Shown here piece after piece: positions 37,366-46,380 of a DNA stretch of 64,000 nt. The notes under the pieces are model-generated. The model worked only from the letters and a program-made list of their open reading frames with translations, searched no databases and was not told where the DNA came from. Source of the stretch: Anaerobaca lacustris (lineage in GTDB: Bacteria > Planctomycetota > Phycisphaerae > Sedimentisphaerales > Anaerobacaceae); contig NZ_JASCXX010000027.1 in NCBI RefSeq assembly GCF_030012215.1, positions 36,153-100,152 of the forward strand, in the 5' to 3' direction. The position numbers and the translations under genes are program-made. Position 1 is the first letter of the stretch; the number at the start of each line of letters is the position of its first letter.

Positions 37366-38346
37366 TTACCCTCTGACGCCGAGCCGGGCAACGCATGCCT
37401 TGATCTCTTCGAAGCGCTCCTCGGCAAGAAGTCTGCCATAGTCGCGCATGGCCGTTCCCACGTTGCTCCAGGCGGCCCAGATCGGGGCTTTGCCTCTTGG
37501 CGCGGTGAGCTGCCTGGCGACCAGGGCCGCCTCGGTGTCGACGAAACGGTCGAGCGTCTCGTAGTCCCACGTCGGCATCTTCCGCGCCAGCGTCGCCAGT
37601 CGGGAGACAATCGTCTCGGTGAGCACGCGACCATCCTCGGCCGACGCCTGCGACTTCGGGTCGCGCCCATGCACCCCCCGATGCGGCGGATCGCCAAGCC
37701 GCGACAACCTGACCGTATCGGGGTACAGGTGCATCATCAGCGAGGTCTCGCCCCACGCGGCGTGGTCGCCTGTGTAGTCCACGTCCAGCGCCAGCATGTA
37801 CTCCGGCGTGCCCAGCACGGGGATCGCCAGGGCCCGGCTCATCCGCACGGCGGTCTCGCGAACGACGATCTGCTGCGCCGCCCCGTAGTGGCCCGTCAGA
37901 ATGATGATCGCGCGGAATCCGTCGCGGGCCATCTCCCGGCAAAGCTGTTCGAGCCAGGGGCGAAGCAGCCTGCTGAACACGTCGTCCTCCGGGTCCATGA
38001 TGAAGGTGTGCGGCTCGTTCAGACCGCCGACACCGCCGTAGAGCGACGGTGCCACCAGTCCCCCGCCGGTCTGGGCCGCCCCGACACACAGGGCATGGGC
38101 CTTGACCGCATCGACGCCCACCACGTTGTGCACGCCGTGCCATTCGATCGTCCCCAGCGGCTGGAAGATCGTCGCACACGCCGCCCGCGCTTCTTCGAGT
38201 TCCTTCGGACGAAGAAACTCCAACCGAACCTCCTTCGAGGCCGGCAGATCTGAAACCTCCGCCTCGCTTCCGCGCGAGAGAGAACCGAACAGTGCACCGG
38301 CCGCACCGGCGCTGAGCAATTCACGTCGCCTGAGTTTTCGAGTCAT
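37366..38346 (-). CDS. Creatininase-family protein, Tat-exported
   Basis: 326 residues. Tat signal (RRRELLSAGAAGALFG), then a creatininase fold: PLGTIEWHGVHNVVGVD supplies the metal ligands Glu68, His70 and Asp79, and GDHAAWGETSLMM corresponds to the family's AHAGExETS motif. The usual NGHGGN is replaced by TGHYGAAQQ, so the substrate differs from creatinine. The family consists of Zn/Mn amidohydrolases. AGGAG precedes the ATG. It forms an operon with the Gfo/Idh/MocA gene that follows. Confidence 0.85.
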   Translation of the reverse strand: MTRKLRRRELLSAGAAGALFGSLSRGSEAEVSDLPASKEVRLEFLRPKELEEARAACATIFQPLGTIEWHGVHNVVGVDAVKAHALCVGAAQTGGGLVAPSLYGGVGGLNEPHTFIMDPEDDVFSRLLRPWLEQLCREMARDGFRAIIILTGHYGAAQQIVVRETAVRMSRALAIPVLGTPEYMLALDVDYTGDHAAWGETSLMMHLYPDTVRLSRLGDPPHRGVHGRDPKSQASAEDGRVLTETIVSRLATLARKMPTWDYETLDRFVDTEAALVARQLTAPRGKAPIWAAWSNVGTAMRDYGRLLAEERFEEIKACVARLGVRG

Positions 38347-38533
38347 AGCTTGTCTCCTTCACTTCCAATCGCCCCGGAGGTTGCCGAGGCATCGACGCCC
38401 TGACGCTTCGGAGAAGTCTACTCCGATGTCCGCCCCATGCCAAGACGGTGGTTTTTGGCGTTGACTTTCGATGGCATTAGCCCGACGATAGCCGCACCGA
38501 ATCGAAATCGTGGTTGTTTACAGGAGAATATGG

Positions 38534-38836
38534 ATGTCGGAGCAGGCACTGACCGTTCTGGCCCGTGTCAAGGCCAGGGCAGAGAAGCTGCAACAAGTCG
38601 AGAAAACGTTGGCCGGGCTGATCGGTCCGACGAGACAGGAGCCCGGCTGCATCACCTACACGCTGCACCAGTCAAACGACGACCCGTGCGTGTTCGTGTT
38701 CGTCGAGGTCTGGAGAAGCCAGGCCGACCTGGACGAGCACCTCCAGAAGCCCTATCTGCAAGCGTTCATCGCCGAGGCGGGCGAGCTGCTGGCCGAGCCA
38801 CTGGACGTGACGCTGTGGCATGAAGTCCAGCCGTAG
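38534..38836 (+). CDS. Antibiotic biosynthesis monooxygenase (ABM) domain protein
   Basis: 100 residues, the standard length of a single ABM ferredoxin-like domain. LTVLARVKARAEKLQQVEKTL, EPGCITYTLHQSNDDPCVFVFVEVW and LDEHLQKPYLQAFIAEAGELL are the conserved blocks. Members are cofactor-free monooxygenases or quinone-handling proteins of the YgiN type. The ATG is preceded by AGGAG at seven bases; an in-frame ATG eight codons earlier lacks a site. The PPC-domain gene starts 27 bases downstream, so the two are probably co-transcribed. Confidence 0.88.
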   Translation: MSEQALTVLARVKARAEKLQQVEKTLAGLIGPTRQEPGCITYTLHQSNDDPCVFVFVEVWRSQADLDEHLQKPYLQAFIAEAGELLAEPLDVTLWHEVQP

Positions 38837-38863
38837 CGGCCGACATCAGCATGGGGGCATAGC

Positions 38864-39301
38864 ATGGAGTATTCGGTCGGACAAACCGGTCGCGTGATCG
38901 CCGCAAGGCTGTTCGAAGGCGAGGATCTGTACGAATCCATCGAGCAAATTGCGACGAAGGAACAGGTTCGCTGTGCGGCCGTGCTGATCACCGGGGGCTT
39001 TCGCAAAGCCGACGTTGTCGTCGGGCCTAAGCAGGAAGAGCCGAAAATCGAACCTGATTTTCGCACGTTCACCGGTCCGGGCGAGGCGTTCGGCGTCGGG
39101 ACGATCTACTGCGACGACACGGGCCCGAAGCTGCACCTCCATGCCGCGATGGGCCGGGGCGGGCAGAACCTCGTCGGCTGCCCTCGCGGCGGCGCGAAGA
39201 CCTTCCTGATCCTGGAGGTGACGATCGTCGAGATCGTGGGGATCGAGGCGGGCCGCAAGCTCGATCCGGCCACCGGCTGGAACCTGCTGCGGGTGGGATG
39301 A
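38864..39301 (+). CDS. PPC/DUF296 domain protein
   Basis: 145 residues covering one PPC (DUF296) domain: VIAARLFEGEDLYESIEQIA, AAVLITGGFRKAD and KLHLHAAMGRGG, where the two His form the metal-like pocket of the family. The plant AT-hook proteins have this domain; the bacterial ones are small trimeric proteins of unknown function. It lies between the ABM gene and the GH57 gene in one direction with short gaps, probably one transcript. No DNA-binding element is seen in this protein, so a DNA-related role is uncertain. Confidence 0.87.
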   Translation: MEYSVGQTGRVIAARLFEGEDLYESIEQIATKEQVRCAAVLITGGFRKADVVVGPKQEEPKIEPDFRTFTGPGEAFGVGTIYCDDTGPKLHLHAAMGRGGQNLVGCPRGGAKTFLILEVTIVEIVGIEAGRKLDPATGWNLLRVG

Positions 39302-39359
39302 CCGAACGCAAGCTCGCAGCGGCGATGGAACGAACAAGACAACAGGAAGGACCCTGAAG

Positions 39360-40826
39360 GTGGACCAGTCAGCCCCAATTCCCGATCACATCGATGGACT
39401 GCCGAACCTGTGCGGGTCCGAGGAGCGAATCGCCGAAACGATGAGCCGCAGCGGACCGTTCTATCTGCCCGAAAGCGGAATCGACTTCGACCGTATCCAA
39501 AGCGCGTTCGCCATCGCGCTGCACATGCACCAGCCGCTGATCCCGGCCGGCGGCGACGACCTCCCGACGGCGCGGGTCATCAGCAACCTCGAAGACATGA
39601 TGAACCATCCGGACGTCGGGGACAACCACAATGCCTCTGTCTTCCGCTCGTGCTACGAGCGTATGGGCCGGTTCATCCCGCAACTCGTCTCTGAGGGCAA
39701 GCAGCCCCGCGTAATGCTCGACTATTCGGGCTGTCTGCTGCACGGTCTGATCCGGATGGGCGCCACCGACGTGATTGACAGCCTTCGCGCGATCACGTGC
39801 GATCGGGCCTATCGCAACTGCGTCGAATGGCTCGGGTCCGCTTGGGGCCACGCCGTAGCGCCCTCGACCCCCGTGCAGGATTTCCGGCTGCACGTCCGCG
39901 CCTGGCAGCACTTCTTCGCCGCTTTGTTCGGATTCGACGCGCTGGCCCGCGTTCGCGGGTTCAGCCCGGCCGAGATGGCCCTGCCCAACCATCCCGACGT
40001 CTGCTACGAGTTCGTCAGGACGCTCAAGGACTGCGGCTTTCGCTGGGTCATGGTCCAGGAGCACACGGTCGAGCGGATCGAAGACGGCGGGCCGCTGCAC
40101 ATGCCCCACGTGCCGCACCGACTTCTGGCCAGGAATTCCAAGGGACAGACGCTCAGCATCACCGCCATCGTCAAGACCCAGGGCAGCGACACCAAGCTCG
40201 TCGGCCAGATGCAGCCCTACTACGAGGCCAAGGGCCTAGGCCGTCGCGAACTGGCGGGCAAGTCGATCCCGCCGCTGGCGACGCAGATCGCCGACGGCGA
40301 GAACGGCGGCGTGATGATGAACGAGTTCCCGCCCAAGTTCTTCAACGTGATGGCCGAGGCCTCGGACAGCGCAACCATCCCGGTCAACGTAACGGAGTAC
40401 CTGGAATACCTCGACCGCATCGGCATCGGCGAGGCAAACTTTCCCACAATTCAGCCGATCATGCAGAAGCGTCTGTGGGACCGGTTCAGCGACGGTGCCG
40501 GGCCGGAGGCACTCGACAAGGACATCGCCGATCTTCGCAAAGAGGATGACCGCTTCCACATGGAAGGCGGGAGCTGGACCGGCAACATCTCATGGGTTCG
40601 CGGCTACGAGCACGTGCTCGGGCCCATGCAGAACGCCAGCGCCCTGTTCGCCGAAAAGGCGCTCGCGCCGGGCGTCCCGACGACCGAGGCGCGATACCGC
40701 AACGCCCTATACCACCTGCTGACGACGCAGACGAGCTGCTTCCGCTACTGGGGTGAGGGCGCCTGGACCGACTACGGCCGCGAGCTGTGCCGCCGGACGG
40801 TCGAAATCCTCAATGCCGACTTCTAA
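39360..40826 (+). CDS. Glycoside hydrolase family 57 protein
   Basis: 488 residues, no signal peptide, so cytoplasmic. GH57 motifs: IALHMHQP (55-59) as region 1, RGFSPAEMALPN with Glu205 in the region that carries the nucleophile, and DGENGGVMMNEFPPKF as a later conserved block. The family includes alpha-amylases, branching enzymes and 4-alpha-glucanotransferases acting on glycogen or maltodextrin; the exact activity cannot be assigned. A GTG start with AGGAAGG upstream is used. It converges on the large DUF3352-like gene with a 15-base gap. Confidence 0.87.
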   Translation: MDQSAPIPDHIDGLPNLCGSEERIAETMSRSGPFYLPESGIDFDRIQSAFAIALHMHQPLIPAGGDDLPTARVISNLEDMMNHPDVGDNHNASVFRSCYERMGRFIPQLVSEGKQPRVMLDYSGCLLHGLIRMGATDVIDSLRAITCDRAYRNCVEWLGSAWGHAVAPSTPVQDFRLHVRAWQHFFAALFGFDALARVRGFSPAEMALPNHPDVCYEFVRTLKDCGFRWVMVQEHTVERIEDGGPLHMPHVPHRLLARNSKGQTLSITAIVKTQGSDTKLVGQMQPYYEAKGLGRRELAGKSIPPLATQIADGENGGVMMNEFPPKFFNVMAEASDSATIPVNVTEYLEYLDRIGIGEANFPTIQPIMQKRLWDRFSDGAGPEALDKDIADLRKEDDRFHMEGGSWTGNISWVRGYEHVLGPMQNASALFAEKALAPGVPTTEARYRNALYHLLTTQTSCFRYWGEGAWTDYGRELCRRTVEILNADF

Positions 40827-40841
40827 TCCTGCCCTTACGAC

Positions 40842-43052
40842 CTATCGTTCATCCTTGAACCGCACCTCCGGCACCGGACGATCCAGCCGTTCGTACGTCG
40901 CCTTCAAAGCTTCGCGAAACGCATCGGGCTTCATGAACTCGATGTGATAGTCCAGAAAGAGAACACCGATCCCGTCGGAGCAGAATGCCGGGTTGTCATA
41001 GACAACGATATACCTGTCGCCCTGCTTCGTATTCGCGGATTGGCCAGCGATGTAGAGATAGCTCGGGCCATCGAAATCCTTGGGCTTCAGTGGCGACTCA
41101 AGGTCGCTGAAGTCGCGCAGATAAGGATCGAGATCCTTCAGTTCGGCGGGCAGACATCCCTCATGATCACCCGCATACATACATAAGGCCAATCCGATCT
41201 GTTTTAAGTTCGTCATGGAACGAACTTGCCCAGCCCGCTCACGCGTTCGTGCCAGGGCCGGCATGAGGACTGCGGCTCCCACTGCCCCGCCGGCAACGCC
41301 CCGGAGACTGACTTCGAGCCCCGTGCCGCGATAGTGTGAGTAGAACCCATCCGGGCGGGCGTAGCTGTATTCGCACGCCGGCTGCATGTCCTTGACGATC
41401 GCGCCGAGGTTCGGCAACATCACCGGCAGCTTGATCCCGGCTTTCATCGCCCCCATCGTCGCCAGGGGCCAAACCTGCTGGAGTTGCATCATCATCTGCG
41501 TGAACTGCGCCTGCGAATCGACATAGCTCAGGCTCAGCAGGTCCTTGGGCAGGCCGGCAGTCGCCTTCTTGTAGCTGTCGCTCTCGGCCAGCGAGGGCTT
41601 ACCATCGCCCCTCGACGCAACCCGCTGGATGCCCATCGTGCAGAGCGCCGTGTTGGAGCCAATCACGACGTGATCGCCGACGACCGACCAGGTCGGCATC
41701 ACCTGCGCGAAGGCCAAGGCTGGACTGGCCCAGACATGAATCGTACGGCCGTCGTCATCGGTCTGCGAGCCGATCTGGAGCATGCCCTCGGCCTTCTCGC
41801 CGATGAAGGTCCCCAGCGCCGTCATGGTCTTCTCGAACAGTGCTGTGTCGCTGAGCTTGAGCATTGCGACCATGCCGCCCATCGGCGCTTCGGGCATCCT
41901 CCCGGCCGGCAGCGAATAGAACACGACGGGACCGGCCAGGCTCTTGAGCAGGCCGTCGCGGAGGCGGAAGCCCACCTCAGACTCCAATTCCGCCAAGCCC
42001 TCCTGGATCTCCGGATACCCCTCGTCAGGCGAGACCGCCTTGAGCGTCTTCATCGCCGTATCGTATATGTGTCCGAGATCGAGGTTCATGATCGTGGCGT
42101 TGACCGCCATAGCGTCCACCATGCCCAGCAGTGAGATGTCGACCGGCTTGGACGCCGCAAACAGACCGGTCCTTGGCTCGGGCATCTCGGCGAACGAATC
42201 GGAGACCAGATCGCCGCCCAAAAAGCCGACCCTCGCCATGACCGCGCCCAGCCGGCTGACGCCCAACTCATCGAGGGCAAGCTTCACGGGGATCAGGTCG
42301 TCCTGGCCGCCTTCCCGCAAGGCGAAGCTCTGGACGATCTGCCAGATCTTCTGGACGTCATAGTACGCCACCAGGGCATCGCCGTGGCCGGGGACCTTCT
42401 TGAGATGGTCGGTGGCCGTCGCACGGGGATTCGCCAGATACTTCGCTGCCACCCCCTGCGCATCGTTGATGCCGACGATCAGATACTTGCCCACCCAGCC
42501 CCAGTAGAGAGGGACCTCGTCGCTGTCCTTGGGCCCGCGCATCGTCAGGGCGCCGACCTCGACCTCTCCGATCTCATCCTCGCCGATCATGCCCTCGATT
42601 CGCGTCACCGCCGCCGCGAGTTCAGACTTGCGGTCCCCCGCATCAAGGATGGCGAACAGGCACGCCGGCGGCCCTTCGGCCATCTCGGCCCGCGCGACGC
42701 CGATGACGATGGGCCGCTTCAGGAGCAACTGGGCATATTCCAGCGCCATGTTGACGATCTGGGACACTTGCGGCTGCTCTTCGCCTCGCGTGACCATGGC
42801 CATCAGCTCGGTCTTGATCTGTGTGACGAAGCGCGTGACCTGCGGATCGCCGCCTATCCGGCCGAGAATGCTCTTGGTGCATTCGTCCTTCAACGCGTCC
42901 CCCCCGCTGGTGGCGACGAAATACACTGTGTCGTCGGGAAGCACACGGGTCAACTCTTCGACCGCCGAGCCCGCCGCGGTCTCGGTGCGAACGAACCCCG
43001 CCGCAACCAGCAGCGACAGGCAAATCCATGAACTCCTTCGTAGCCCAATCAT
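40842..43052 (-). CDS. Exported DUF3352-like protein with pseudopilin-like C-terminal head
   Basis: 736 residues. Signal peptide, then about 560 residues resembling DUF3352-type proteins (ELTRVLPDDTVYFVATSGG, then repeated alpha/beta segments with VVGDHVVIGSN). From about residue 590 the sequence changes to a hydrophobic Gly/Ala stretch, LMPALARTRERAGQVRSMTNLKQIGLALCMYAGDHEGCLP, and continues to VLFLDYHIEFM. This is the head region of planctomycete type II pseudopilins (DUF1559/H-X9-DG proteins), here without the N-terminal prepilin cleavage site. The protein is probably periplasmic or membrane-attached. It lies 46 bases after the exported-protein gene upstream and is probably co-transcribed with it. 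Confidence 0.65.
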   Translation of the reverse strand: MIGLRRSSWICLSLLVAAGFVRTETAAGSAVEELTRVLPDDTVYFVATSGGDALKDECTKSILGRIGGDPQVTRFVTQIKTELMAMVTRGEEQPQVSQIVNMALEYAQLLLKRPIVIGVARAEMAEGPPACLFAILDAGDRKSELAAAVTRIEGMIGEDEIGEVEVGALTMRGPKDSDEVPLYWGWVGKYLIVGINDAQGVAAKYLANPRATATDHLKKVPGHGDALVAYYDVQKIWQIVQSFALREGGQDDLIPVKLALDELGVSRLGAVMARVGFLGGDLVSDSFAEMPEPRTGLFAASKPVDISLLGMVDAMAVNATIMNLDLGHIYDTAMKTLKAVSPDEGYPEIQEGLAELESEVGFRLRDGLLKSLAGPVVFYSLPAGRMPEAPMGGMVAMLKLSDTALFEKTMTALGTFIGEKAEGMLQIGSQTDDDGRTIHVWASPALAFAQVMPTWSVVGDHVVIGSNTALCTMGIQRVASRGDGKPSLAESDSYKKATAGLPKDLLSLSYVDSQAQFTQMMMQLQQVWPLATMGAMKAGIKLPVMLPNLGAIVKDMQPACEYSYARPDGFYSHYRGTGLEVSLRGVAGGAVGAAVLMPALARTRERAGQVRSMTNLKQIGLALCMYAGDHEGCLPAELKDLDPYLRDFSDLESPLKPKDFDGPSYLYIAGQSANTKQGDRYIVVYDNPAFCSDGIGVLFLDYHIEFMKPDAFREALKATYERLDRPVPEVRFKDER

Positions 43053-43098
43053 CGCAATCTCCCTTCAAGAAAGTCTTCTCAGGTCTTACAGCTTCTCA

Positions 43099-44415
43099 TC
43101 AACGTTCCGACCGGGCGTAGCGAACCACCAGGCACGGACCGGGCAGCAACACCTCGACCCCATGGTGATCGGTGTCGCTGAGCAGGGTCAGCGTATTGGC
43201 TCCCGGCTTCAGATGGGCCGGATCGACCTCGATCTCCGTGTGAACCACATCGTGGTTGGCGCGGCCCGAGGTAATCGCATAGGGATAACCATTGATCTTG
43301 AACGGCTCGGCCACCGTGCCCTCACCCCCATCCCATATCTTCAAAATCAGCCTCGCCGATTCGAGGGCCGACAAATCATCGGGAAGCTCGATGGTGGCCT
43401 TGCGCACTTGAGACGCCCGCGACCAGAACGGCACGGGCATATCGCGGCACACATACATCTGTACGTGATGGCGTCCCGTGGCAAACACGAGTCCGTCTAC
43501 AATGGGCGTCCAGTAGCGCAGGCCTCCCTTCAGGCGGACCAACGCCCGCAATGCCATCGGTCTGTCCTGATCGGGGACCATCCGCGTATCCCAGGCCGCC
43601 GAAAACGGGGCCAAGGTCGCCCTTCCGATGTGGCCGACGTACTTGCGGTCGTGGGTGTAGCCGTGCCAGTCGTTCGTCTGTCCGTCGCCGTCATCGTCGA
43701 AGCCATGATAGCGTCCGAAATACTCGACCGACTCGATCTGGTCTTCAAACCGCTTCGGATAGGACAGTGCGATGGAGACATCATCGCCGAGGACCTTGTC
43801 CCCGGACGACAGCAGGACGCGTGCCGAGAACCCTTCGAGCCCGCGTAGGGCCAGATCGGGATGGTCCGGCGTCAGGTAGCAGCGAATCGCGGCTTCGTCG
43901 ATGATGAAGTGTCCCCAGAACGTCTCGCCCCGGTCGCAGGCGAACTGCACCGCGTTGCGTCCGGTCACCAACTCCGCGACTTCCAGATGAACAAGCGGAT
44001 ACGTATAGGCGCAGTGGCCCGCCTCGCAGCCGTCGTCGGCAATGGCGTACAGCCGCTTGCCGTTGACGAGAAATCGCTTGTTGGCCGTCTTGGGGTGGCC
44101 GCCCCAGACTTCGAGATAGAGATCGGCGCCCTGCAAGGTGAACAGATCTTCCGGCACATCGATCAGGGTCAGGCCGTTGGCCCGGGCCTCCGGCCGTCTG
44201 CCGTACTCGGGATGCAGGCTCAGCTCGGCGTCGTTGACCCGAAGCATCCGGCCGGATGAATTGCTGACCGCCGCATCGAATTCGGCCCAGTGCTCCCGGA
44301 AGAAAACGCCCGTCTCGGCCCAGCGATCGCCCAACGCCACAGCCTGCGATGATGTACCCGCGGCCATAACTGACAGAATGGCAACGACTGCGCAGATCCT
44401 GCATACGCGGGCCAT
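43099..44415 (-). CDS. Exported protein of unknown function
   Basis: 438 residues with a signal peptide (MARVCRICAVVAILSVMAAG, cleavage near AVALG). Predicted mainly beta. Two similar beta domains are seen, one around RFLVNGKRLYAIADDG...VHLEVAELVTGRNAVQF and one near the C-terminus around FKINGYPYAITSG...TEIEVDPAHLKPGANTL; they resemble carbohydrate-binding beta-sandwiches found in planctomycete exoproteins. A calcium-type loop DDDGDGQTNDWHG lies between. No catalytic motif is recognised. GGAG precedes the ATG used at seven bases; the frame extends 23 codons upstream without signal-like sequence. First gene of a pair with the DUF3352-like protein. Confidence 0.65.
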   Translation of the reverse strand: MARVCRICAVVAILSVMAAGTSSQAVALGDRWAETGVFFREHWAEFDAAVSNSSGRMLRVNDAELSLHPEYGRRPEARANGLTLIDVPEDLFTLQGADLYLEVWGGHPKTANKRFLVNGKRLYAIADDGCEAGHCAYTYPLVHLEVAELVTGRNAVQFACDRGETFWGHFIIDEAAIRCYLTPDHPDLALRGLEGFSARVLLSSGDKVLGDDVSIALSYPKRFEDQIESVEYFGRYHGFDDDGDGQTNDWHGYTHDRKYVGHIGRATLAPFSAAWDTRMVPDQDRPMALRALVRLKGGLRYWTPIVDGLVFATGRHHVQMYVCRDMPVPFWSRASQVRKATIELPDDLSALESARLILKIWDGGEGTVAEPFKINGYPYAITSGRANHDVVHTEIEVDPAHLKPGANTLTLLSDTDHHGVEVLLPGPCLVVRYARSER

Positions 44416-44636
44416 CACAACACTCCTTCTACTCGCACCGGACCATCTCTTCGCACAGTGCCTCACATCAGATACAGATGCCAATTATACGTCGAGCGCG
44501 GCCCGGACACAATCCCACGCCGGCGTACCCGCCCTGCTACGTGAACAGACGCTCAGCACGCCCAAAGAATCACCGAATCACAGGACCGAAACACAGAACG
44601 GCAGAAAAGCCCTCCTCAAATCCGCGACAATCGCCC

Positions 44637-46208
44637 TCATCTCAGAGAATCCAAGACAACGCTTCGCATGAGGGCGGGGTTGGCGGGATGGCCGGTGAAG
44701 AGGTGGAACTGGGCGAGGGCCTGGTTGACGAACATGGCGACGCCGTCGATGGTCTTGGCGCCGGCGGCTTTGGCGTGTTTGAGCAGGAGGGTTTCGGCGG
44801 GGTTGTAGACGGTGTCGAAGACGGCCATGTCAGGCTTGAGCACCTCGGGCGGCACGGGCGTTGCATCGACCTTCGGGTGCATTCCGATGCTGGTGCCGTT
44901 GACGATGAGTTTGGCGTCAAGATGCAAGAGACCGTCGAGGCCGGAGTATGCACAGTGGAAATCGGCGGCCAGTTGCTCGGCCCGCTCGACTGTGCGGTTG
45001 TAGATCGTGACCTTGGCTCCCGCATCGGTCAGGCCCGCGACGATGGCCCGCGAAACGCCGCCGGCCCCCACGACCGCTACCGGCATATCGCGGAAGCCGT
45101 CGCGGGCAATGCCCATCCCGGCGACGATGGCATCGAGCGCCCCGGCGTAGTCGGTGTTATAGGCGCCGAGTCGTCGCTCGTCGCTTGTCGCTCGTGAATC
45201 GAGAATCACAGTGTTGGCAGCGCCGATCTGCGCGGCCAGGGGCTCGACGAGGCCGCCCTTCTGCCGCACGTAGTCGAGAGCGCTGTGTTTGTGGGGGATC
45301 GTGACGCTGAAACCGCGAAAGTCCAGCCAGGGACGCGTCAGGACGTTATCGAGGAACGCGAACAGCGCCTCGCGTCCGCTCTGGACCAGCAGCGGCAGAT
45401 AGACCCCGTTGATTCCCTCGTCAGCCAGGCAGGCGTTGTGGATCGCCGGACTGAGCGAATGGCCCACCGGGTCGGCGATCACGCCGAACAGCTCGGTCTC
45501 GCGGTCCATCGAATCGTGACGGTAGAGCCCTTTGAATGCGTCGAGCGTCACCTGGCCGGGCGCGGTGCCGCTGGCCTCGTCGAGACTGGCAAAGGTGACG
45601 AGCCCGCCGAGCTTTTTCGCCAGCACCCGGCTGATCAGACCCGCCTGCCCCATGCACAGCACGATGCAGTCGCCGTCGGCCTCATGCAGCAGATCGAACG
45701 CATCGAAGCAATCATTGATGTGTCCGGCCGTGCAGACCAGCTTGGGAACGGCCGTCGGGCACGTCTGCACAATCTCGCGGTGCCGCCGCTTGATATCATC
45801 GAACGGACCAGCGAAATCATGGGTCGAGAGGACCAGGCGACCCTTTGCCTCCGCCAGTGCGGACTCGATTCGTTGGCGGAAGGGAGCTTTCCGGAAATTG
45901 ACGAACTCGACATCGACGAACTCGGCCCCTTCGCCCAACGCCGTCGCCAGAATCTCGATCCGCAGCGATTCGGGGTAGTCGATCGCCCCGCCTTCGCATG
46001 TATCCCGACACGTTGCGATCACAGGTACCGCCGCCCCGGCCAGGGCCCGGGTCTGCCGCAGGACCTGCTGCGCCAAATCCGCCGTAAGCCCTTCCAGGTA
46101 GTCCGTCCGCAGTTCGAGCATCTCCGCGCCGCCGGCTACGGCGAGCCGGACCTGCTCTGCGGCCTGAGCCGCGTTCTTCGCCGATATGGGGACCGCCAGG
46201 TACGTCAT
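44637..46208 (-). CDS. aroDE: Fused 3-dehydroquinate dehydratase (type I) / shikimate dehydrogenase
   Basis: 523 residues. Residues 1-225 are a type I dehydroquinate dehydratase barrel (ELRTDYLEG, STHDFAGPFDDI, PKLVCTAGHIND with the Schiff-base Lys, and CMGQAGLISRVL). Residues about 235-523 are shikimate dehydrogenase: GVIADPVGHSLSPAIHN, FSVTIPHKHS with the catalytic Lys, YNTDYAGAL with the Asp partner, the NADP site VVGAGGVSRAIV and FDTVYNP. The fused enzyme does steps three and four of the shikimate pathway in the cytoplasm, as in plants and several Planctomycetes. It is divergent from aroB with 172 bases between the starts. GGAG precedes the ATG used. Confidence 0.95.
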   Translation of the reverse strand: MTYLAVPISAKNAAQAAEQVRLAVAGGAEMLELRTDYLEGLTADLAQQVLRQTRALAGAAVPVIATCRDTCEGGAIDYPESLRIEILATALGEGAEFVDVEFVNFRKAPFRQRIESALAEAKGRLVLSTHDFAGPFDDIKRRHREIVQTCPTAVPKLVCTAGHINDCFDAFDLLHEADGDCIVLCMGQAGLISRVLAKKLGGLVTFASLDEASGTAPGQVTLDAFKGLYRHDSMDRETELFGVIADPVGHSLSPAIHNACLADEGINGVYLPLLVQSGREALFAFLDNVLTRPWLDFRGFSVTIPHKHSALDYVRQKGGLVEPLAAQIGAANTVILDSRATSDERRLGAYNTDYAGALDAIVAGMGIARDGFRDMPVAVVGAGGVSRAIVAGLTDAGAKVTIYNRTVERAEQLAADFHCAYSGLDGLLHLDAKLIVNGTSIGMHPKVDATPVPPEVLKPDMAVFDTVYNPAETLLLKHAKAAGAKTIDGVAMFVNQALAQFHLFTGHPANPALMRSVVLDSLR

Positions 46209-46380
46209 AGTGGCTCCACCATATACCAGCCGCACCCTTGCCAAGCAAGGTCCAAGCCGGATTCACGGCAGGTTGCGCTTGATCTCGGACGGCCGATGCG
46301 ATAGGATGTGGGCGCGTCGGATAGTATGCAGGAGAGGAGGATCCTGGTTCACGAATGAGCTTCGAGTACAGAGTCTGACC

